64,000 bases of DNA from Allorhizobium ampelinum S4 (lineage in GTDB: Bacteria > Pseudomonadota > Alphaproteobacteria > Rhizobiales > Rhizobiaceae): assembly GCF_000016285.1 (NCBI RefSeq), contig NC_011982.1:1-64000 (forward strand), written 5' to 3'. Below the pieces are notes generated by a model. That model ran no database searches. It was not told the origin of the DNA and saw only the letters and a list, made by a program, of their open reading frames with translations. The translations under genes were made by a program, and so were the position numbers. Position 1 is the first letter of the stretch. Each line of letters begins with the position of its first letter. Positions 18,601 through 28,459 of this stretch are shown here, one piece after another.

Positions 18601-19773
18601 ATACCAACCTGCATTGATCAGAACTGACGAGCCCATTTTCGGCGGCCGATGGTCATGATGCGCCAAGGCTGATCGACCAGCTTGTTCCAAGCCTCGCAGC
18701 AGTGGTCGAGAATATTGTCGTGGGAGGTAAAAACGCGATTGGAAAGCCAGTTATCGCGCATGAATTGCCAAACGTTCTCGACCGGGTTCAGCTCGGGACA
18801 CTTGGCGGGTAGCGCGATGATGCTGATGTTGTCGGGGACCTCGAGCTTGTCGGTCATGTGCCATCCGGCCTGGTCCATCAACACCACGGCGTGCGCGCCC
18901 GGCGCTACGGCGAGCGCGATCTCAGCGAGATGTAGCGACATCGTTTCTGTGTTGCAAAAGGGCAGGATCAGCCCGGCACCCTTGCCCTGTTCGGGGCAGA
19001 TGGCTCCGAAGATGTAGGCCGATTTCGTGCGCTGGTCCTTGGGCGCCGAGGGTCGTGTTCCGCGTCTGGCCCAGCGCCGTGTGATGGTGTTCTTCTGACC
19101 GACGCGGGCCTCGTCTTGGAACCAGACTTCTATGGACGTGCCCTTCGGGAGGCTTGTCCGGACCTTTGCCACTTCGGCAGCAAAGCCCCCTTTTTGAATG
19201 TCTCCATGGCCAGCTCGTTCTGCGCATGATGACGTGGTCGCGCGGTCAGCTTCACATAGCCCAGCTTTTTCAACTCGCGGCTCACGGTGGTTTCGTCGAG
19301 CGACACCGCGAACTCCTCGTGCAGCAAATACACAAGGTCGATCAACCGCCAACGCACGACACCATGGATCGCCGGGATCGGCCCGCGCTCGACCGCCTCG
19401 ACCAGCGCACGACGCTGGGCATCGTTGAGGATCGACGGCTTGCCCGGCGCCTTGCCGTCCAGAAGACCGTCGGGGCCACGGGCATTGAACCGGATCACCC
19501 AGTCCCGCACGATCTGAAGGGTCACCCCGCCAATCCTTGCGGCCTCGCTCCTGCTGCTCCCCTCGTAGATCTGCGCCAGGGCCAGCAGTCGCCGGGCCTG
19601 CGGCGCGCTCTTTGATAATCGCGCCAGTCGCCGGAGCGACGCTCCGTCAAAATCTTCCCGCAAGCCGATCGCTTGTCCCATCGCCACGTCCTTTCGATGC
19701 AGGACGCCATTGATTCACACTTTCATCGCTTTGGGAATCCACAACCTGAGTCAGCCTCAACGCAGGCTGGTAT
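18601..19773 (-). mobile_element. IS630-family element, copy 1 (1173 bp)
   Basis: The ends ATACCAACCTGCATTGA (18601) and, in complement, ATACCAGCCTGCGTTGA (19773) are inverted repeats. A TA dinucleotide precedes the left end, as expected for IS630 target choice, but the right flank reads AA. The two encoded frames are identical in sequence to the copy at 56529-57701, implying recent movement. Confidence 0.9.
18618..19687 (-). CDS. IS630-family transposase (copy 1, two overlapping frames)
   Basis: The N-terminal frame (19687-19130) holds a HTH_29/Rrf-like DNA-binding region (SEAARIGGVTLQIVRDWVIRF). The C-terminal frame (ending 18618) holds the DDE domain: VWFQDEARVG, VVLMDQAGWHM and NPVENVWQF. 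They join at a run reading CAAAAAGGGGGC, a plausible programmed frameshift site, because both copies of the element keep exactly this arrangement. The element is probably functional. Confidence 0.88.
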
Positions 19774-19975
19774 AAGCCCGCGGCCCACGGTGGGATCGCG
19801 GTTGGGCAGCAAAAAAACATCTCGCTCAGCAGGCCCAAGGCCACACTCACCCCGTTGACAGGGAACCATCGAACTACGCAGCGCGTTCTCGTTTTTGGTG
19901 GATGCCTCGCGGGTGCTCGTAACCCCCATGGAATCGGCCAAACCCACGTCGAGCGAGAATGACAGGAAGCTGCGC

Positions 19976-20953
19976 ATGATCATCGGATACCATGCATCTC
20001 ATGAGCAGTTTGCGCCCAGCGATCTATTATCATATGTGCAAGCTGCGCAGGATGCTGGTTTTCAAGCCATCATGACTTCTGATCACATCGCCCCATGGTT
20101 GAGCCGTCAGGGTAATTCCGGGAACAACTGGGCGTGGCTTGGTGCAGCCATGGCCAAAACGTCGCTCCCGTTCGGCAGTCTAGCGATCCCAGGCGGCTTG
20201 CGCTATCACCCGACGGTCCTTGCACATCTTGTCGGAACGATCAGCGAAATGTTTCCCGGCCGATTGCGCTGGATCGCGATGGGGAGCGGGGAGGCTCTCA
20301 ACGAACATGTCGTCGGCGGCAAATGGCCTGCAAAGGCAGAACGCAATGCGCGCTTACTCGCAGGCACCGAGATTATCCGCGCCCTTCTGCGCGGCGAAGA
20401 GGTGGACCGGCATGATCGCTGGTTTACGGTCGACAAGGCGCGGCTCTGGTCACTGCCAGCTACGCCACCAGCCCTGTTTGCCGCGGCATTGTCCAACGAG
20501 ACAGCACAATGGGCGGGCGAATGGTCCGACGGACTGGTTACGGTCAACAAACCGAAGCAGAAGCTTGATGAGATGAGGGACGTTTACCGCCATGGTGGCG
20601 GGCAGGGCAAGCCGCTTGCATTGCAGGTACAAGTTTCCTGGGCGCAAACCGAGGCCCAGGCGAGAGCAGCAGCTTTTGAAGAATGGCGGAACGCAACTTT
20701 GCCGCCCGCTGCCTTGGCGGATCTTCCGATGCCCAAGGATTTCGAGAGGGCAACGCGGCACGTCAAGCCCGAGGACATCGATGAGGTCATTCCGCTTGTC
20801 ACGGGTCCGGATAGGCTATTCGAGCTGATCTTCGTGGCAAAAGACTGCGGATTTGAGGAGATGTTCATCCATAACGTCTCTCGTGACCAGATAGGTTTTA
20901 TCAATTTCATGAAACGTCAGGTCCTCCCCGCACTGCGCGTATCCGAAACCTGA
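19976..20953 (+). CDS. LLM-class flavin-dependent oxidoreductase
   Basis: A 325-residue luciferase-like TIM-barrel monooxygenase, close to the non-F420 flavin oxidoreductase group (TIGR03885-type). Signature segments are YVQAAQDAGFQAIMTSDHIAPW, PGGLRYHPTVLAHLVGTISEMFPGR and WIAMGSGEALNEHV. The ATG at 19976 (MIIGYHASHEQF) matches the usual start of the family; an in-frame ATG at 19895 would add 27 weak residues. It precedes a trehalose-synthase-like gene by 59 bases, so the two are probably co-transcribed. The substrate is unknown. Confidence 0.88.
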   Translation: MIIGYHASHEQFAPSDLLSYVQAAQDAGFQAIMTSDHIAPWLSRQGNSGNNWAWLGAAMAKTSLPFGSLAIPGGLRYHPTVLAHLVGTISEMFPGRLRWIAMGSGEALNEHVVGGKWPAKAERNARLLAGTEIIRALLRGEEVDRHDRWFTVDKARLWSLPATPPALFAAALSNETAQWAGEWSDGLVTVNKPKQKLDEMRDVYRHGGGQGKPLALQVQVSWAQTEAQARAAAFEEWRNATLPPAALADLPMPKDFERATRHVKPEDIDEVIPLVTGPDRLFELIFVAKDCGFEEMFIHNVSRDQIGFINFMKRQVLPALRVSET

Positions 20954-21012
20954 CATGCACGAATTATCGTCGCGCTGAGCGCCTGGGCTTTATTACCGGA
21001 AAGGAAAGCAGC

Positions 21013-22674
21013 TTGATCAACGACCTCTGGTACAAGAACGCTGTCGTCTACTGCCTGTCCGTCGAGACCTTCATGGATGCCAACGGCGATGGAGTGGGCG
21101 ATTTTCAGGGGCTGCAACGGCGGTTGGATTATCTGGCCGGTCTGGGCGTCAATGCCATCTGGCTGATGCCGTTTCAGGCCTCTCCGGGTCTCGATGATGG
21201 CTACGATGTCTCCGACTATTACAACATCGATCCCAGATACGGCACCCTCGGCGACTTCGTCGAATTCACCCATAGCGCAAAGCAACGCGGTATACGGGTG
21301 CTGATCGACCTCGTCGTCAATCATACGTCCGATCAGCATCCCTGGTTCAAACAGGCCTGCGCCGACAAGAATTCCCGATACAGGGACTGGTACGTATGGT
21401 CTGAGAAGAAGCCGGAAAATGCCGACGAGGGCATGGTCTTTCCTGGTGTACAAAAGACCACATGGACACGGGACGAAAAGTCCGGCGAATACTATTTTCA
21501 CCGTTTCTTCAAATTCCAGCCGGATCTCAACACCAGCAATCCACATGTCCAGGCGGAAATCCTCAAGATCATGGGTTTCTGGATACAGCTCGGCGTATCG
21601 GGTTTTCGCATGGACGCCGTTCCCTTCGTGATCGCCGAAAAGGGTGCAGATGTGAAGGAATCGAAGCCGCAGTTCGATCTGTTGCGCAGTTTCCGCGAGT
21701 TCCTGCAGTGGCGCAAGGGTGACAGCATCATCCTTGCGGAGGCCAATGTCGTGCCCAAGGAGAACCTGCAGTATTTCGGCGACGACGGCGATCGTATGCA
21801 GATGATGTTCAATTTCCACGTCAACCAGGCTCTGTTCTACGCGCTCGCTAGCGCCGATACCCGGCCCCTTGACAAGGCGATGAACGAAACCCGGGAGCGA
21901 CCGCAAACGGGGCAATGGGGAATATTCCTGCGCAACCACGACGAACTCGATCTTGGCCGGCTGACGGAAAAACAGCGGCAAGCCGTGTTTTCCGCCTTCG
22001 GTCCAGACAAGGACATGCAGCTCTATGATCGGGGGATACGGCGTCGCCTAGCGCCGATGCTGGGCGGCGATACCAGGCGTCTCAGGCTTGCTTATAGCCT
22101 GATGTATTCGCTGCCGGGCACCCCGGTCCTGCGATATGGTGACGAGATCGGCATGGGAGACGACCTAGCATTGGAGGAGCGCAACTGCGCCCGCACGCCT
22201 ATGCAATGGTCGACCGAGCCGCATGGCGGCTTCACCAAGGCGGAAAAACCCGTCTTGCCCGTCATCGAAGGAGGTCCCTATGGGTTCGAACATGTCAATG
22301 TCGCGGCACAGCGGCGGGACGCGGAATCGATGCTGAACTGGACCGAGCGGATGATCCGTATGCGAAAGGAAGCCCCTGAAATCGGATGGGGAAGTTTCAG
22401 CGTTCTGGACTGCGGCGATACCGGTGTCCTGGCGATGCGCTACGACTGGCGCCACAACGCCGTCGTCATCATCCACAATCTCCACGACAAGCCAGTCGAT
22501 ATCTCGTTCGATCCCGGCGTAGGTGAGAGTGGACGCGTCCTGATCGACATCGCCGACGGCAGCGACAGCAGCGCGGACGAGAAAGGCCGGCATAACATGG
22601 TGATCGAGCCATTCGGTTATCGCTGGTACCGCGCCGGCGGGCTCGATTACCTGCTCAAGAGAAGCGACATCTGA
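21013..22674 (+). CDS. GH13 alpha-amylase-family enzyme, trehalose-synthase-like
   Basis: A 553-residue GH13 protein with a TTG start preceded by AAGGAAAGC. The (beta/alpha)8 barrel signatures are complete: DLVVNHTSDQHPW, GFRMDAVPF (Asp nucleophile), ILAEANV (Glu acid/base) and FLRNHDELDL (third Asp). The WYKNAVVYCLSVETFMDANGDGVGDFQGL start and WYVWSEKKPE are typical of maltose glucosyltransferase/trehalose synthases. A C-terminal beta domain follows (VLAMRYDWRHNAVVIIHNLHD). It probably interconverts maltose-type sugars and trehalose or hydrolyses alpha-glucosides. A second, truncated GH13 gene follows. Confidence 0.9.
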   Translation: MINDLWYKNAVVYCLSVETFMDANGDGVGDFQGLQRRLDYLAGLGVNAIWLMPFQASPGLDDGYDVSDYYNIDPRYGTLGDFVEFTHSAKQRGIRVLIDLVVNHTSDQHPWFKQACADKNSRYRDWYVWSEKKPENADEGMVFPGVQKTTWTRDEKSGEYYFHRFFKFQPDLNTSNPHVQAEILKIMGFWIQLGVSGFRMDAVPFVIAEKGADVKESKPQFDLLRSFREFLQWRKGDSIILAEANVVPKENLQYFGDDGDRMQMMFNFHVNQALFYALASADTRPLDKAMNETRERPQTGQWGIFLRNHDELDLGRLTEKQRQAVFSAFGPDKDMQLYDRGIRRRLAPMLGGDTRRLRLAYSLMYSLPGTPVLRYGDEIGMGDDLALEERNCARTPMQWSTEPHGGFTKAEKPVLPVIEGGPYGFEHVNVAAQRRDAESMLNWTERMIRMRKEAPEIGWGSFSVLDCGDTGVLAMRYDWRHNAVVIIHNLHDKPVDISFDPGVGESGRVLIDIADGSDSSADEKGRHNMVIEPFGYRWYRAGGLDYLLKRSDI

Positions 22675-22780
22675 TCCCGCACCGGAACCTCGGCTTTGCT
22701 CCACCCGTTGCCCGATAGGCGAAGCGGCGTCTCTTGCCGTCCGTCATTCCGCCAGCCGACTCAAATCAGCGAGATCCGCA

Positions 22781-22860
22781 ATGCCTGTAGTTGCTCCCGA
22801 CAATCCGGTTCCCGATATCAAGTGGTGGCACACCGCGACCGTGTACCAGGTCTACAAGAA
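22781..22860 (+). pseudogene. 5' stub of a second GH13 glucosidase gene
   Basis: The start MPVVAPDNPVPDIKWWHTAT VYQVY corresponds to the N-terminus of oligo-1,6-glucosidase/alpha-glucosidases. After about 26 codons the sequence switches to an IS66 fragment. More than 500 codons are missing, so the original alpha-glucoside operon was cut here. Confidence 0.75.
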
Positions 22861-23150
22861 GCTCTACGGTAACAGATCATCGAGGCCGCCTGCATCATCC
22901 GCGGCATGCCGGCCGACGAGCGACGCAAACTGCGCAAGGATCACGCCAAGCCCATTCTATCGGACCTGAAGGGCTGGATTGAGGCTACGCTTTCGACGTT
23001 GCCGCAGAAGTAGAAGCTGGCCGAGGCAATGCGATATGCCCTCTCTCGATGGGCAGCCTTGAGCGTCTACATCGACGATGGCCGGGTCGAAATCGACAAC
23101 AGCGTCGAGCGGACCATCAGTCCCCTTGGCGGACCTGAGTCATTGTGCAA
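22861..23150 (+). pseudogene. IS66-family TnpC 3' fragment
   Basis: From 22873 the plus strand reads QIIEAACIIRGMPADERRKL...DLKGWIEATLSTLPQK, then a TAG at 23011-23013, then KLAEAMRYALSRWAALSVYI and EIDNSVERTISPLGG. These match the C-terminal part of IS66 transposases (SKLAEAxRYAL..W..L..Y..DG..EIDN...ER.IRP). Both ends are lost and one amber stop interrupts it. Confidence 0.85.
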
Positions 23151-23157
23151 TCCTTCT

Positions 23158-23992
23158 CTAAGTATCGGTAAACATTGGAATCGTCTCCGCATCAGCAATG
23201 CGACACGGGCGACCCTTTCGCACTATCGCGGCTCGGACGTTCGCAGAATTGAGGTCACTGGCCCGGATTTGATACGGTGCGCCGGGAACCACCTGCTCGG
23301 CAGACAACACCCTCTTGATCAAGTGTCGTATCCGGTGGTTGGTCACGCCCAAAGCCGCCGCAGCCTCGGTCATGGTCAGCCAGTCGCCGTCTTTGTCGGC
23401 TGATTTGTATGCGTGGATGGCGCGTACGCGCCTCACCGAAGCGACACGGTGCGCGGTCCAGGTTTTTCCTTGCCCGGTCGGCATGCCCATTCGATTGAGC
23501 GACGCGGCGATATGTTCATCGGACCAGCGTCCAGCCATGCTCCGCATCACCGCCAAGGCGTCTTCCGTTGTGGCGCACCCATGTTCACCGCTCTGAGGCT
23601 TGCGAACTCTCAGCTCCGAGTGCTGACCGCCCTTCCAATGGATCGTGAGCACCACGTCGCGCACCGCATCATCAACATCGACCACAATGTCGGCGATCAG
23701 TGTACGTAGCAGTTGCTGGCGCACGCGCATGGTGACATCGGGCGTCGACGAGGCCGCTTGCAGATTGTCAGCGAGGTTTACGAAATTGCCTGGGTCAACT
23801 TCTATGGTTGAGGGGCAATCTGCAGGTTTGCGCACTTCCAGATCACGAACGCGGCGGAGCGCCGTTTCCCAATTCTTCTCTAGCTGTGCAGCAATCAAGC
23901 GATTGTCTGGATCGCATGCCGCATAACGCCGCTCGGCAAGGCTTGCCTCGTAGCGGTCCTGCCGCAGTTCTAGGTCGTGAATGTGGCGCTGT
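23158..23992 (-). pseudogene. Large serine recombinase, C-terminal fragment
   Basis: The minus-strand frame has the C-terminal architecture of large serine recombinases: RYAACDPDNRLIAAQLEKNWETALRRV, LRTLIADIVVDVDD, RWSDEHIAASLNRMGMPTGQGKTWTAHRVASVRR and a final HTH (LTMTEAAAALGVTNHRIRHLI). The catalytic resolvase domain is missing because IS6 copy 2 abuts at 23993. The first five codons of the longest frame lie inside the IS. Confidence 0.85.
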
Positions 23993-24810
23993 GGCACTGT
24001 AAAGTTAACCTGGCATCGATCAACATTTGGGATCTTGTGGCATGACCAGATTTGCCCGTGATCCTCTTTATCGTCGCCATCGATTTCCAGCCGAGGTGAT
24101 TGCCCATGCCGTTTGGCTCTATTTCCGGTTTCCGCTGAGCCTGCGGATGGTCGAGGATATGCTGGCTGCCCGTGGCCTCATCGTCTCTCACCAAACCGTG
24201 AGGCTCTGGGCGGAGAAGTTCGGCCGGCATTTCGCCAATGACATTCGGAGGCGCTCAGCCGGCAGGCTCGGTGACAAATGGCACTTCGACGAGGTTGTCA
24301 TCACGATCGCCGGCAAGAAACATTGGCTCTGGCGCGCCGTCGATCAGGACGGTTTTGTTCTCGACGTGCTGGTGCAAAGCCGCCGCGATGCCAAGGCGGC
24401 AAAGCGTTTGATGCGAAAGCTTCTGAAAGGGCAATGCCGTGCGCCGCGTGTGATAATCACCGACAAGCTTCGATCCTACGGTGCGGCGAAGCGTGATATC
24501 ATGCCCGGTATCGAACATCGCTCGCACAAGGGCCTGAACAATCGGGCCGAGAATTCTCATCAGCCTGTCCGACGGCGTGAAAGGATTATGAGGCGCTTCA
24601 AGTCAGCGAGGCACCTTCAACGGTTCGTTTCCATCCACGATCCGATTGCCAACCTCTTTCACGTTCCCCGCCACGACATTCCATCCACCCATCATCGCGA
24701 ATTGCGAGAAACAGCCATGCAAACATGGTACCAAATCGCTGGCATTCAAGCCGCCTAAACCAAAACCTCAACCCCAAATCATGACTGCGAAGCGCTAAGT
24801 TTACATTGCC
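23993..24810 (+). mobile_element. IS6-family element, copy 2 (818 bp)
   Basis: It has the same terminal repeats as copy 1 and the same orientation, so the two copies bracket the 11 kb with ku, ligD and GH13 genes. The flanks GGCGCTGT and ATTTGTAC do not form an 8-bp duplication. Confidence 0.93.
24042..24758 (+). CDS. IS6-family transposase (copy 2)
   Basis: A 238-residue intact DDE transposase, differing from copy 1 by the allele B residues RRHRFPAE and DIRRRSAG. The catalytic segments are unchanged (HFDEV, ITDKLRSY, RAENSHQ). Confidence 0.93.
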   Translation: MTRFARDPLYRRHRFPAEVIAHAVWLYFRFPLSLRMVEDMLAARGLIVSHQTVRLWAEKFGRHFANDIRRRSAGRLGDKWHFDEVVITIAGKKHWLWRAVDQDGFVLDVLVQSRRDAKAAKRLMRKLLKGQCRAPRVIITDKLRSYGAAKRDIMPGIEHRSHKGLNNRAENSHQPVRRRERIMRRFKSARHLQRFVSIHDPIANLFHVPRHDIPSTHHRELRETAMQTWYQIAGIQAA

Positions 24811-24954
24811 ATTTGTACTCCAGAGCACATCAGCAACCTTAGATAAATTTGGCAAAATACAATTCAGCAAAAAATGGGCATTAAATTACCTGTTGTTAAT
24901 GTGTCTATAGCTAACTTAAGCGCATCACTAATTCGGCCATTCATGAGGCATTGA

Positions 24955-26739
24955 ATGCGACTTCTATCGATTTTTGGTAACGATCTCGCTTATATCATGA
25001 AGGCATTCGATCGCTCTCAGGCGATCATTTCCTTTACGCCGGATGGCAAGATCCTCGATGCCAACGAGAATTTCTGCAAGGCTATCGGCTATACCCGCGA
25101 AGAGATCGTTGGCAAGAATCATCGCATGTTCATTGACCCAAAAGAGGCTCAGTTGCCCGAATACAAGGCCTTCTGGAAACGACTAGCTGACGGTGAGTAC
25201 GACCAGCGTCAGTACAAGCGCATTGGCAAAGGTGGAAAGGAAATCTGGATCGAGGCGTCCTATAACCCCGTCATTCGCGGTGGCAAGGTGGTCAAGGTGG
25301 TCAAAATTGCAACTGAGATAACCGCTTCAAAACACGAAAGCCTGGAGAGTAAAGGTAAGCTTGATGCGCTTTCGCGCGCCCAGGCGATTATCGAGTTCAT
25401 GCCCGACGGAAAAATCCTGACAGCCAATAAGAATTTCCTCGAGACACTCGGTTACACGCTTGAGGAGATTGTTGGCAAGCATCATGGAATATTCTGCGAA
25501 CCCGATTTCGTGGCATCGCGCGAATATTCGGAATTCTGGACGAGGCTTGCCAAAGGCGAATACTATAGCGATGAGTTCAAGCGCATCCGCAAAGATGGTA
25601 GCCCAGTCTATATACAGGCAACCTATAACCCGATCTTGGACGAGGACGGCAACGTCTTCAAGGTTGTGAAATTTGCGACCGATGTATCCGGGCGCGTCTT
25701 GGCGCTGCAAAAGATTGGATCGGGGCTCGAGCGCCTCTCAGACTGCAATATACGTGTTACTATCGACGAACCCTTCGTCGAAGAATTCGAACATCTACGC
25801 CACGACTTCAACGAGTCGCTCGCCAAATTCCAGGAGACGCTGGAAGAGGTTTTGTCACAGACCACCATGCTCTCTTCAAAAAGTGGAGACATGAGCGAGA
25901 GCGCAAACGGCATTGCCCAACGCTCGGAGCAGCAGGCAGCAGCACTGGAAGAAACCTCGGCTGCACTGGAAGAAATTACTGTGACTGTTCGTGAGTCCGT
26001 TGGGAGAACAGCCGAGGCAAGAGACCTGGTTCGAGACGCTCGGTCCGCCGCCTCAAAATCGGTTCAAATCGTCAATTCTACCGTGAATGCGATGGGGCGA
26101 ATCGAGGCTGCGTCGAGGGAAATCACAAACATTATTGACGTGATCGACCAGATCTCATTTCAAACAAATCTTCTCGCCCTGAACGCCGGTGTTGAAGCAG
26201 CGCGCGCTGGTGACGCCGGCAAGGGCTTTGCGGTTGTAGCACAAGAGGTACGAGAGCTTGCTCAGCGGTCAACCAAAGCCGCCAAAGAAATCGCCGTTCT
26301 TATCGGCAATTCTTCAAATGCGGTGAAGGACGGTGTGCGCCTGGTAGGCGAAACGGGCGATGCCCTTAAGAGCATCGAAGGCTATGTGCAGTCGATAGAT
26401 GCAAACATCGATGGTATCGCGTTGGCATCGTCAGAGCAGTCGACCAGTCTCAATGAGATCAACTCAGCTGTGAACTCCCTTGACCAGATGACTCAACAAA
26501 ATGCTGGCATGGTGAGCAGCATGGGCACCATTGCCGAAGCTGTGGCATCCGGCGCTGCGGGGCTTGAAGCGCTTGTTAAACGCTTCAAGCTCAACCGTCG
26601 CGAGTGGATCCGCGAACCGGGTTCAGAGGCAGCAAAGCTTGGTCCGGAAAGCAGGGGGTATGGTAAGAATACGATTTACCAACCCGAGCGTGCTCATCAA
26701 CAGACGAAAGGCTCTTCTAAGGTGAAGCTTGCCTCGTGA
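24955..26739 (+). CDS. Methyl-accepting chemotaxis protein with two PAS domains
   Basis: A 594-residue cytoplasmic chemoreceptor. Two PAS/PAC units occupy about residues 15-135 and 140-255 ([20 protein letters not shown] and [20 protein letters not shown]), each ending in a VVK(I/F)AT(E/D)-type PAC motif. A HAMP-like linker follows, then the MCP signalling domain with the hairpin tip [47 protein letters not shown]. No transmembrane segment is visible, so it is a soluble receptor that probably senses an intracellular or redox cue via PAS. It follows IS6 copy 2 by 144 bases and has no che genes nearby. Confidence 0.94.
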   Translation: MRLLSIFGNDLAYIMKAFDRSQAIISFTPDGKILDANENFCKAIGYTREEIVGKNHRMFIDPKEAQLPEYKAFWKRLADGEYDQRQYKRIGKGGKEIWIEASYNPVIRGGKVVKVVKIATEITASKHESLESKGKLDALSRAQAIIEFMPDGKILTANKNFLETLGYTLEEIVGKHHGIFCEPDFVASREYSEFWTRLAKGEYYSDEFKRIRKDGSPVYIQATYNPILDEDGNVFKVVKFATDVSGRVLALQKIGSGLERLSDCNIRVTIDEPFVEEFEHLRHDFNESLAKFQETLEEVLSQTTMLSSKSGDMSESANGIAQRSEQQAAALEETSAALEEITVTVRESVGRTAEARDLVRDARSAASKSVQIVNSTVNAMGRIEAASREITNIIDVIDQISFQTNLLALNAGVEAARAGDAGKGFAVVAQEVRELAQRSTKAAKEIAVLIGNSSNAVKDGVRLVGETGDALKSIEGYVQSIDANIDGIALASSEQSTSLNEINSAVNSLDQMTQQNAGMVSSMGTIAEAVASGAAGLEALVKRFKLNRREWIREPGSEAAKLGPESRGYGKNTIYQPERAHQQTKGSSKVKLAS

Positions 26740-26883
26740 GTTGTTCTGGAGAAATTTCTCTATTTCAATGCGACAGGGTGTGAAACAGCACAGAAGGGTG
26801 ACCCGTTCGAAAAGATGGGAAGCGCCTGACTTTGTCTGCAAAATCGCACCGAGAGTGGGGCATCCTCGGCGCGGTTTCACAGA

Positions 26884-27054
26884 GATGACGATTTCAATCG
26901 AACAGCATATCGAGGAACTGCGACTGGAAGCACGCGAACCGGCAACCAGGTGCGAACGCCCCCAAATCGGGGCTGAACTCGGTCTGGCGCTGGCCGAGCT
27001 TGCAGTTATCACGACCGAGCAGGGCGCAACGTCAGCGCGGAGCCTCCTTTCTAG
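26884..27054 (+). pseudogene. Frameshifted small conserved protein
   Basis: The ORF starts MTISIEQHIEELRLEA and continues as AELGLALAELAVITTEQG. One base out of frame, the DNA reads GNVSAEPPF followed by TAG (27052-27054). From memory, this start and an AEPPF tail belong to a short helical protein common in Rhizobium, so a single-base shift near 27025 seems to have broken it. Function is unknown. Confidence 0.45.
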
Positions 27055-27060
27055 GAGGCT
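27041..27060. terminator. Stem-loop downstream of the HU gene
   Basis: AGCCTCCT-TTCT-AGGAGGCT is a perfect 8-bp stem with a 4-base loop, 33 bases past the HU stop codon on the minus strand. It lacks a T run, so termination activity is uncertain. Confidence 0.45.
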
Positions 27061-27092
27061 TACATCGTACCGCCGCCGGCAGCCTTTTCGCC

Positions 27093-27371
27093 TCATGCGT
27101 TCAGCGCATCCTTGACGGCCTTGCCGGGTGTAAAGGTCAGCTTCTTCGATGCGGCGATCTTGATCGTTGCGCCCGTGGCCGGATTGCGGCCTTGGCGTTC
27201 CGGAGTGTCCTTGATTTTGAATTTGCCGAACGACGGAATCGACGTTTCCGCGCAGGCAAGAGCAGCATCAGTGATATGTTTAAAGACGCTTTCGACAATG
27301 GTCTTGGCCTGCGCCCTTGTTAGGCTCTGCTCGGATGCGATCTTGTCAGCAATTTCGTTTGTGGTGGTCAT
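27093..27371 (-). CDS. HU-family DNA-binding protein
   Basis: A 92-residue histone-like protein (MTTTNEIADKIASEQSLTRAQAKTIVESVFKHI). The beta-arm signature is present: SFGKFKIKDTPERQGRNPATG, and it ends with KKLTFTPGKAVKDALNA. HU bends DNA and affects replication, recombination and transposition. The start at 27371 is preferred over an in-frame ATG at 27413. It is a plasmid paralogue of a chromosomal nucleoid protein. Confidence 0.93.
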   Translation of the reverse strand: MTTTNEIADKIASEQSLTRAQAKTIVESVFKHITDAALACAETSIPSFGKFKIKDTPERQGRNPATGATIKIAASKKLTFTPGKAVKDALNA

Positions 27372-27710
27372 GGAAAGACATTTTCCTTGGGTACGGTGTC
27401 TTCCCAGTATCACAATGAAGATGCGGCGGGGAAAGGGGCGTGAGGCACCTCGCGTCTGCAGATCGTCCGAAAATCACAGGAAATTTAGATTCGCGGACTT
27501 TTGCGGTATTGCACCGCTTTTTATCGACAACCTGCGGCAGGTCCAGGACGCTGTACGGCCGAATACAACGAGGGCCGTCAATCACCCCGTGGTAGCAGGG
27601 CGTTCCAGCGTGATCCACAACCCCTTCGGTGTCGGGCACATGTTGGGGGAAGAAGTCGAAAAATCGTGCTGGAATGGGCAAGAAGTTTTCACGACACTCT
27701 TGAGCGGAAC
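27372..27710. other. Intergenic region with no gene seen
   Basis: These 339 bases separate the HU gene from a small plus-strand ORF. Frames across it are poor in composition and no hairpin or repeat stands out. The HU promoter should lie at its left end. Confidence 0.4.
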
Positions 27711-27950
27711 ATGAGAGTACGGTCGGCAGCGATTGCCATACCTGATACAGTTCCAACAGAGAACGTCACATCGATTGTCTCTGGTACCGTCATGGATGAC
27801 ACGCTGCCGCACGTTGCTGTAGGCTTTAACCCTTTGGAAGCATATTGCCGTGCAGTCCTTTCGCTTGTTAACGAAAGCGGCAATGAACTTGCAGCCCAAT
27901 ATTTGAGGTCAGCACTGAACGTACTTTCGACCCAGCCTGAACGCGAGTGA
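27711..27950 (+). CDS. Small hypothetical protein
   Basis: A 79-residue ORF starting MRVRSAAIAIPDTVPTENVTS and containing GFNPLEAYCRAVLSLVNESGNELAAQYLRSALNVL, a well-formed amphipathic helical C-terminus. No family is recognised. The codon pattern from 27711 onward looks coding, whereas the upstream extension of the frame does not. Confidence 0.5.
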   Translation: MRVRSAAIAIPDTVPTENVTSIVSGTVMDDTLPHVAVGFNPLEAYCRAVLSLVNESGNELAAQYLRSALNVLSTQPERE

Positions 27951-28127
27951 TACCACTGCCAAATCTGCTGTGACACGTCCATGATGCATGCGGACATTTT
28001 AACTTTCTGAATTAGCGATCCATGATAGAATGTATGCACTGACAACAAGGTCCTGATTTGTCAATATTTTGGCGCTTTCTTGCTGGTTTTGGCATATGCC
28101 TGGACCCAAGCCACCACGAGGTACACG

Positions 28128-28448
28128 ATGAACAATATCTCCCTAGCAGAGCAGCCGGACTTCGTGGAAACGAGCGCAGCGCTCCTGCAAGCGATGGCGA
28201 ACCCTGCCCGCATTAACATTCTGATTATTCTGGCTGAAAGAGAGGTTTCCGTCGGCCCGCTCAGTGAACTTGTTGGCTTGAGCCAATCGGCGTTGTCACA
28301 GCATCTCGCCAAATTGCGACAGGCTGGTCTTGTGTCGACCCGCCGGGAGGCACATACCGTCTATTATATTTGTAAGTCCAGCGCGGTTCTGCGGATTTTG
28401 GCAATACTCTCAGAATTCTATACTAAGCGTACTTTTTTCGATACCTGA
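28128..28448 (+). CDS. ArsR/SmtB-family transcriptional regulator
   Basis: A 106-residue winged-helix repressor. The core is typical: LLQAMANPARINILIILAEREVSVGPLSELVGLSQSALSQHLAKLRQAGLVSTRREAHTVYYIC. The recognition helix is SQSALSQHLAKLR. No CxC metal-binding motif is in the alpha-3 position, so a metal sensor role is not indicated. The start at 28128 (MNNISLAEQPDF) is chosen over an in-frame upstream codon. The gene it controlled may have been removed by IS6 copy 3, which begins 12 bases downstream. Confidence 0.88.
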   Translation: MNNISLAEQPDFVETSAALLQAMANPARINILIILAEREVSVGPLSELVGLSQSALSQHLAKLRQAGLVSTRREAHTVYYICKSSAVLRILAILSEFYTKRTFFDT

Positions 28449-28459
28449 AACCTCGTCTC

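Noticed and set aside
18618..19687. IS630 transposase split as a frameshift pseudogene
   Set aside because: Both copies have the identical two-frame arrangement at a CAAAAAGGGGGC run, which fits programmed frameshifting better than decay.
11859..24810. Classical composite transposon with IS6 ends
   Set aside because: The outer flanks ATTGGGGC and ATTTGTAC differ, so there is no 8-bp target duplication supporting a single transposition event.
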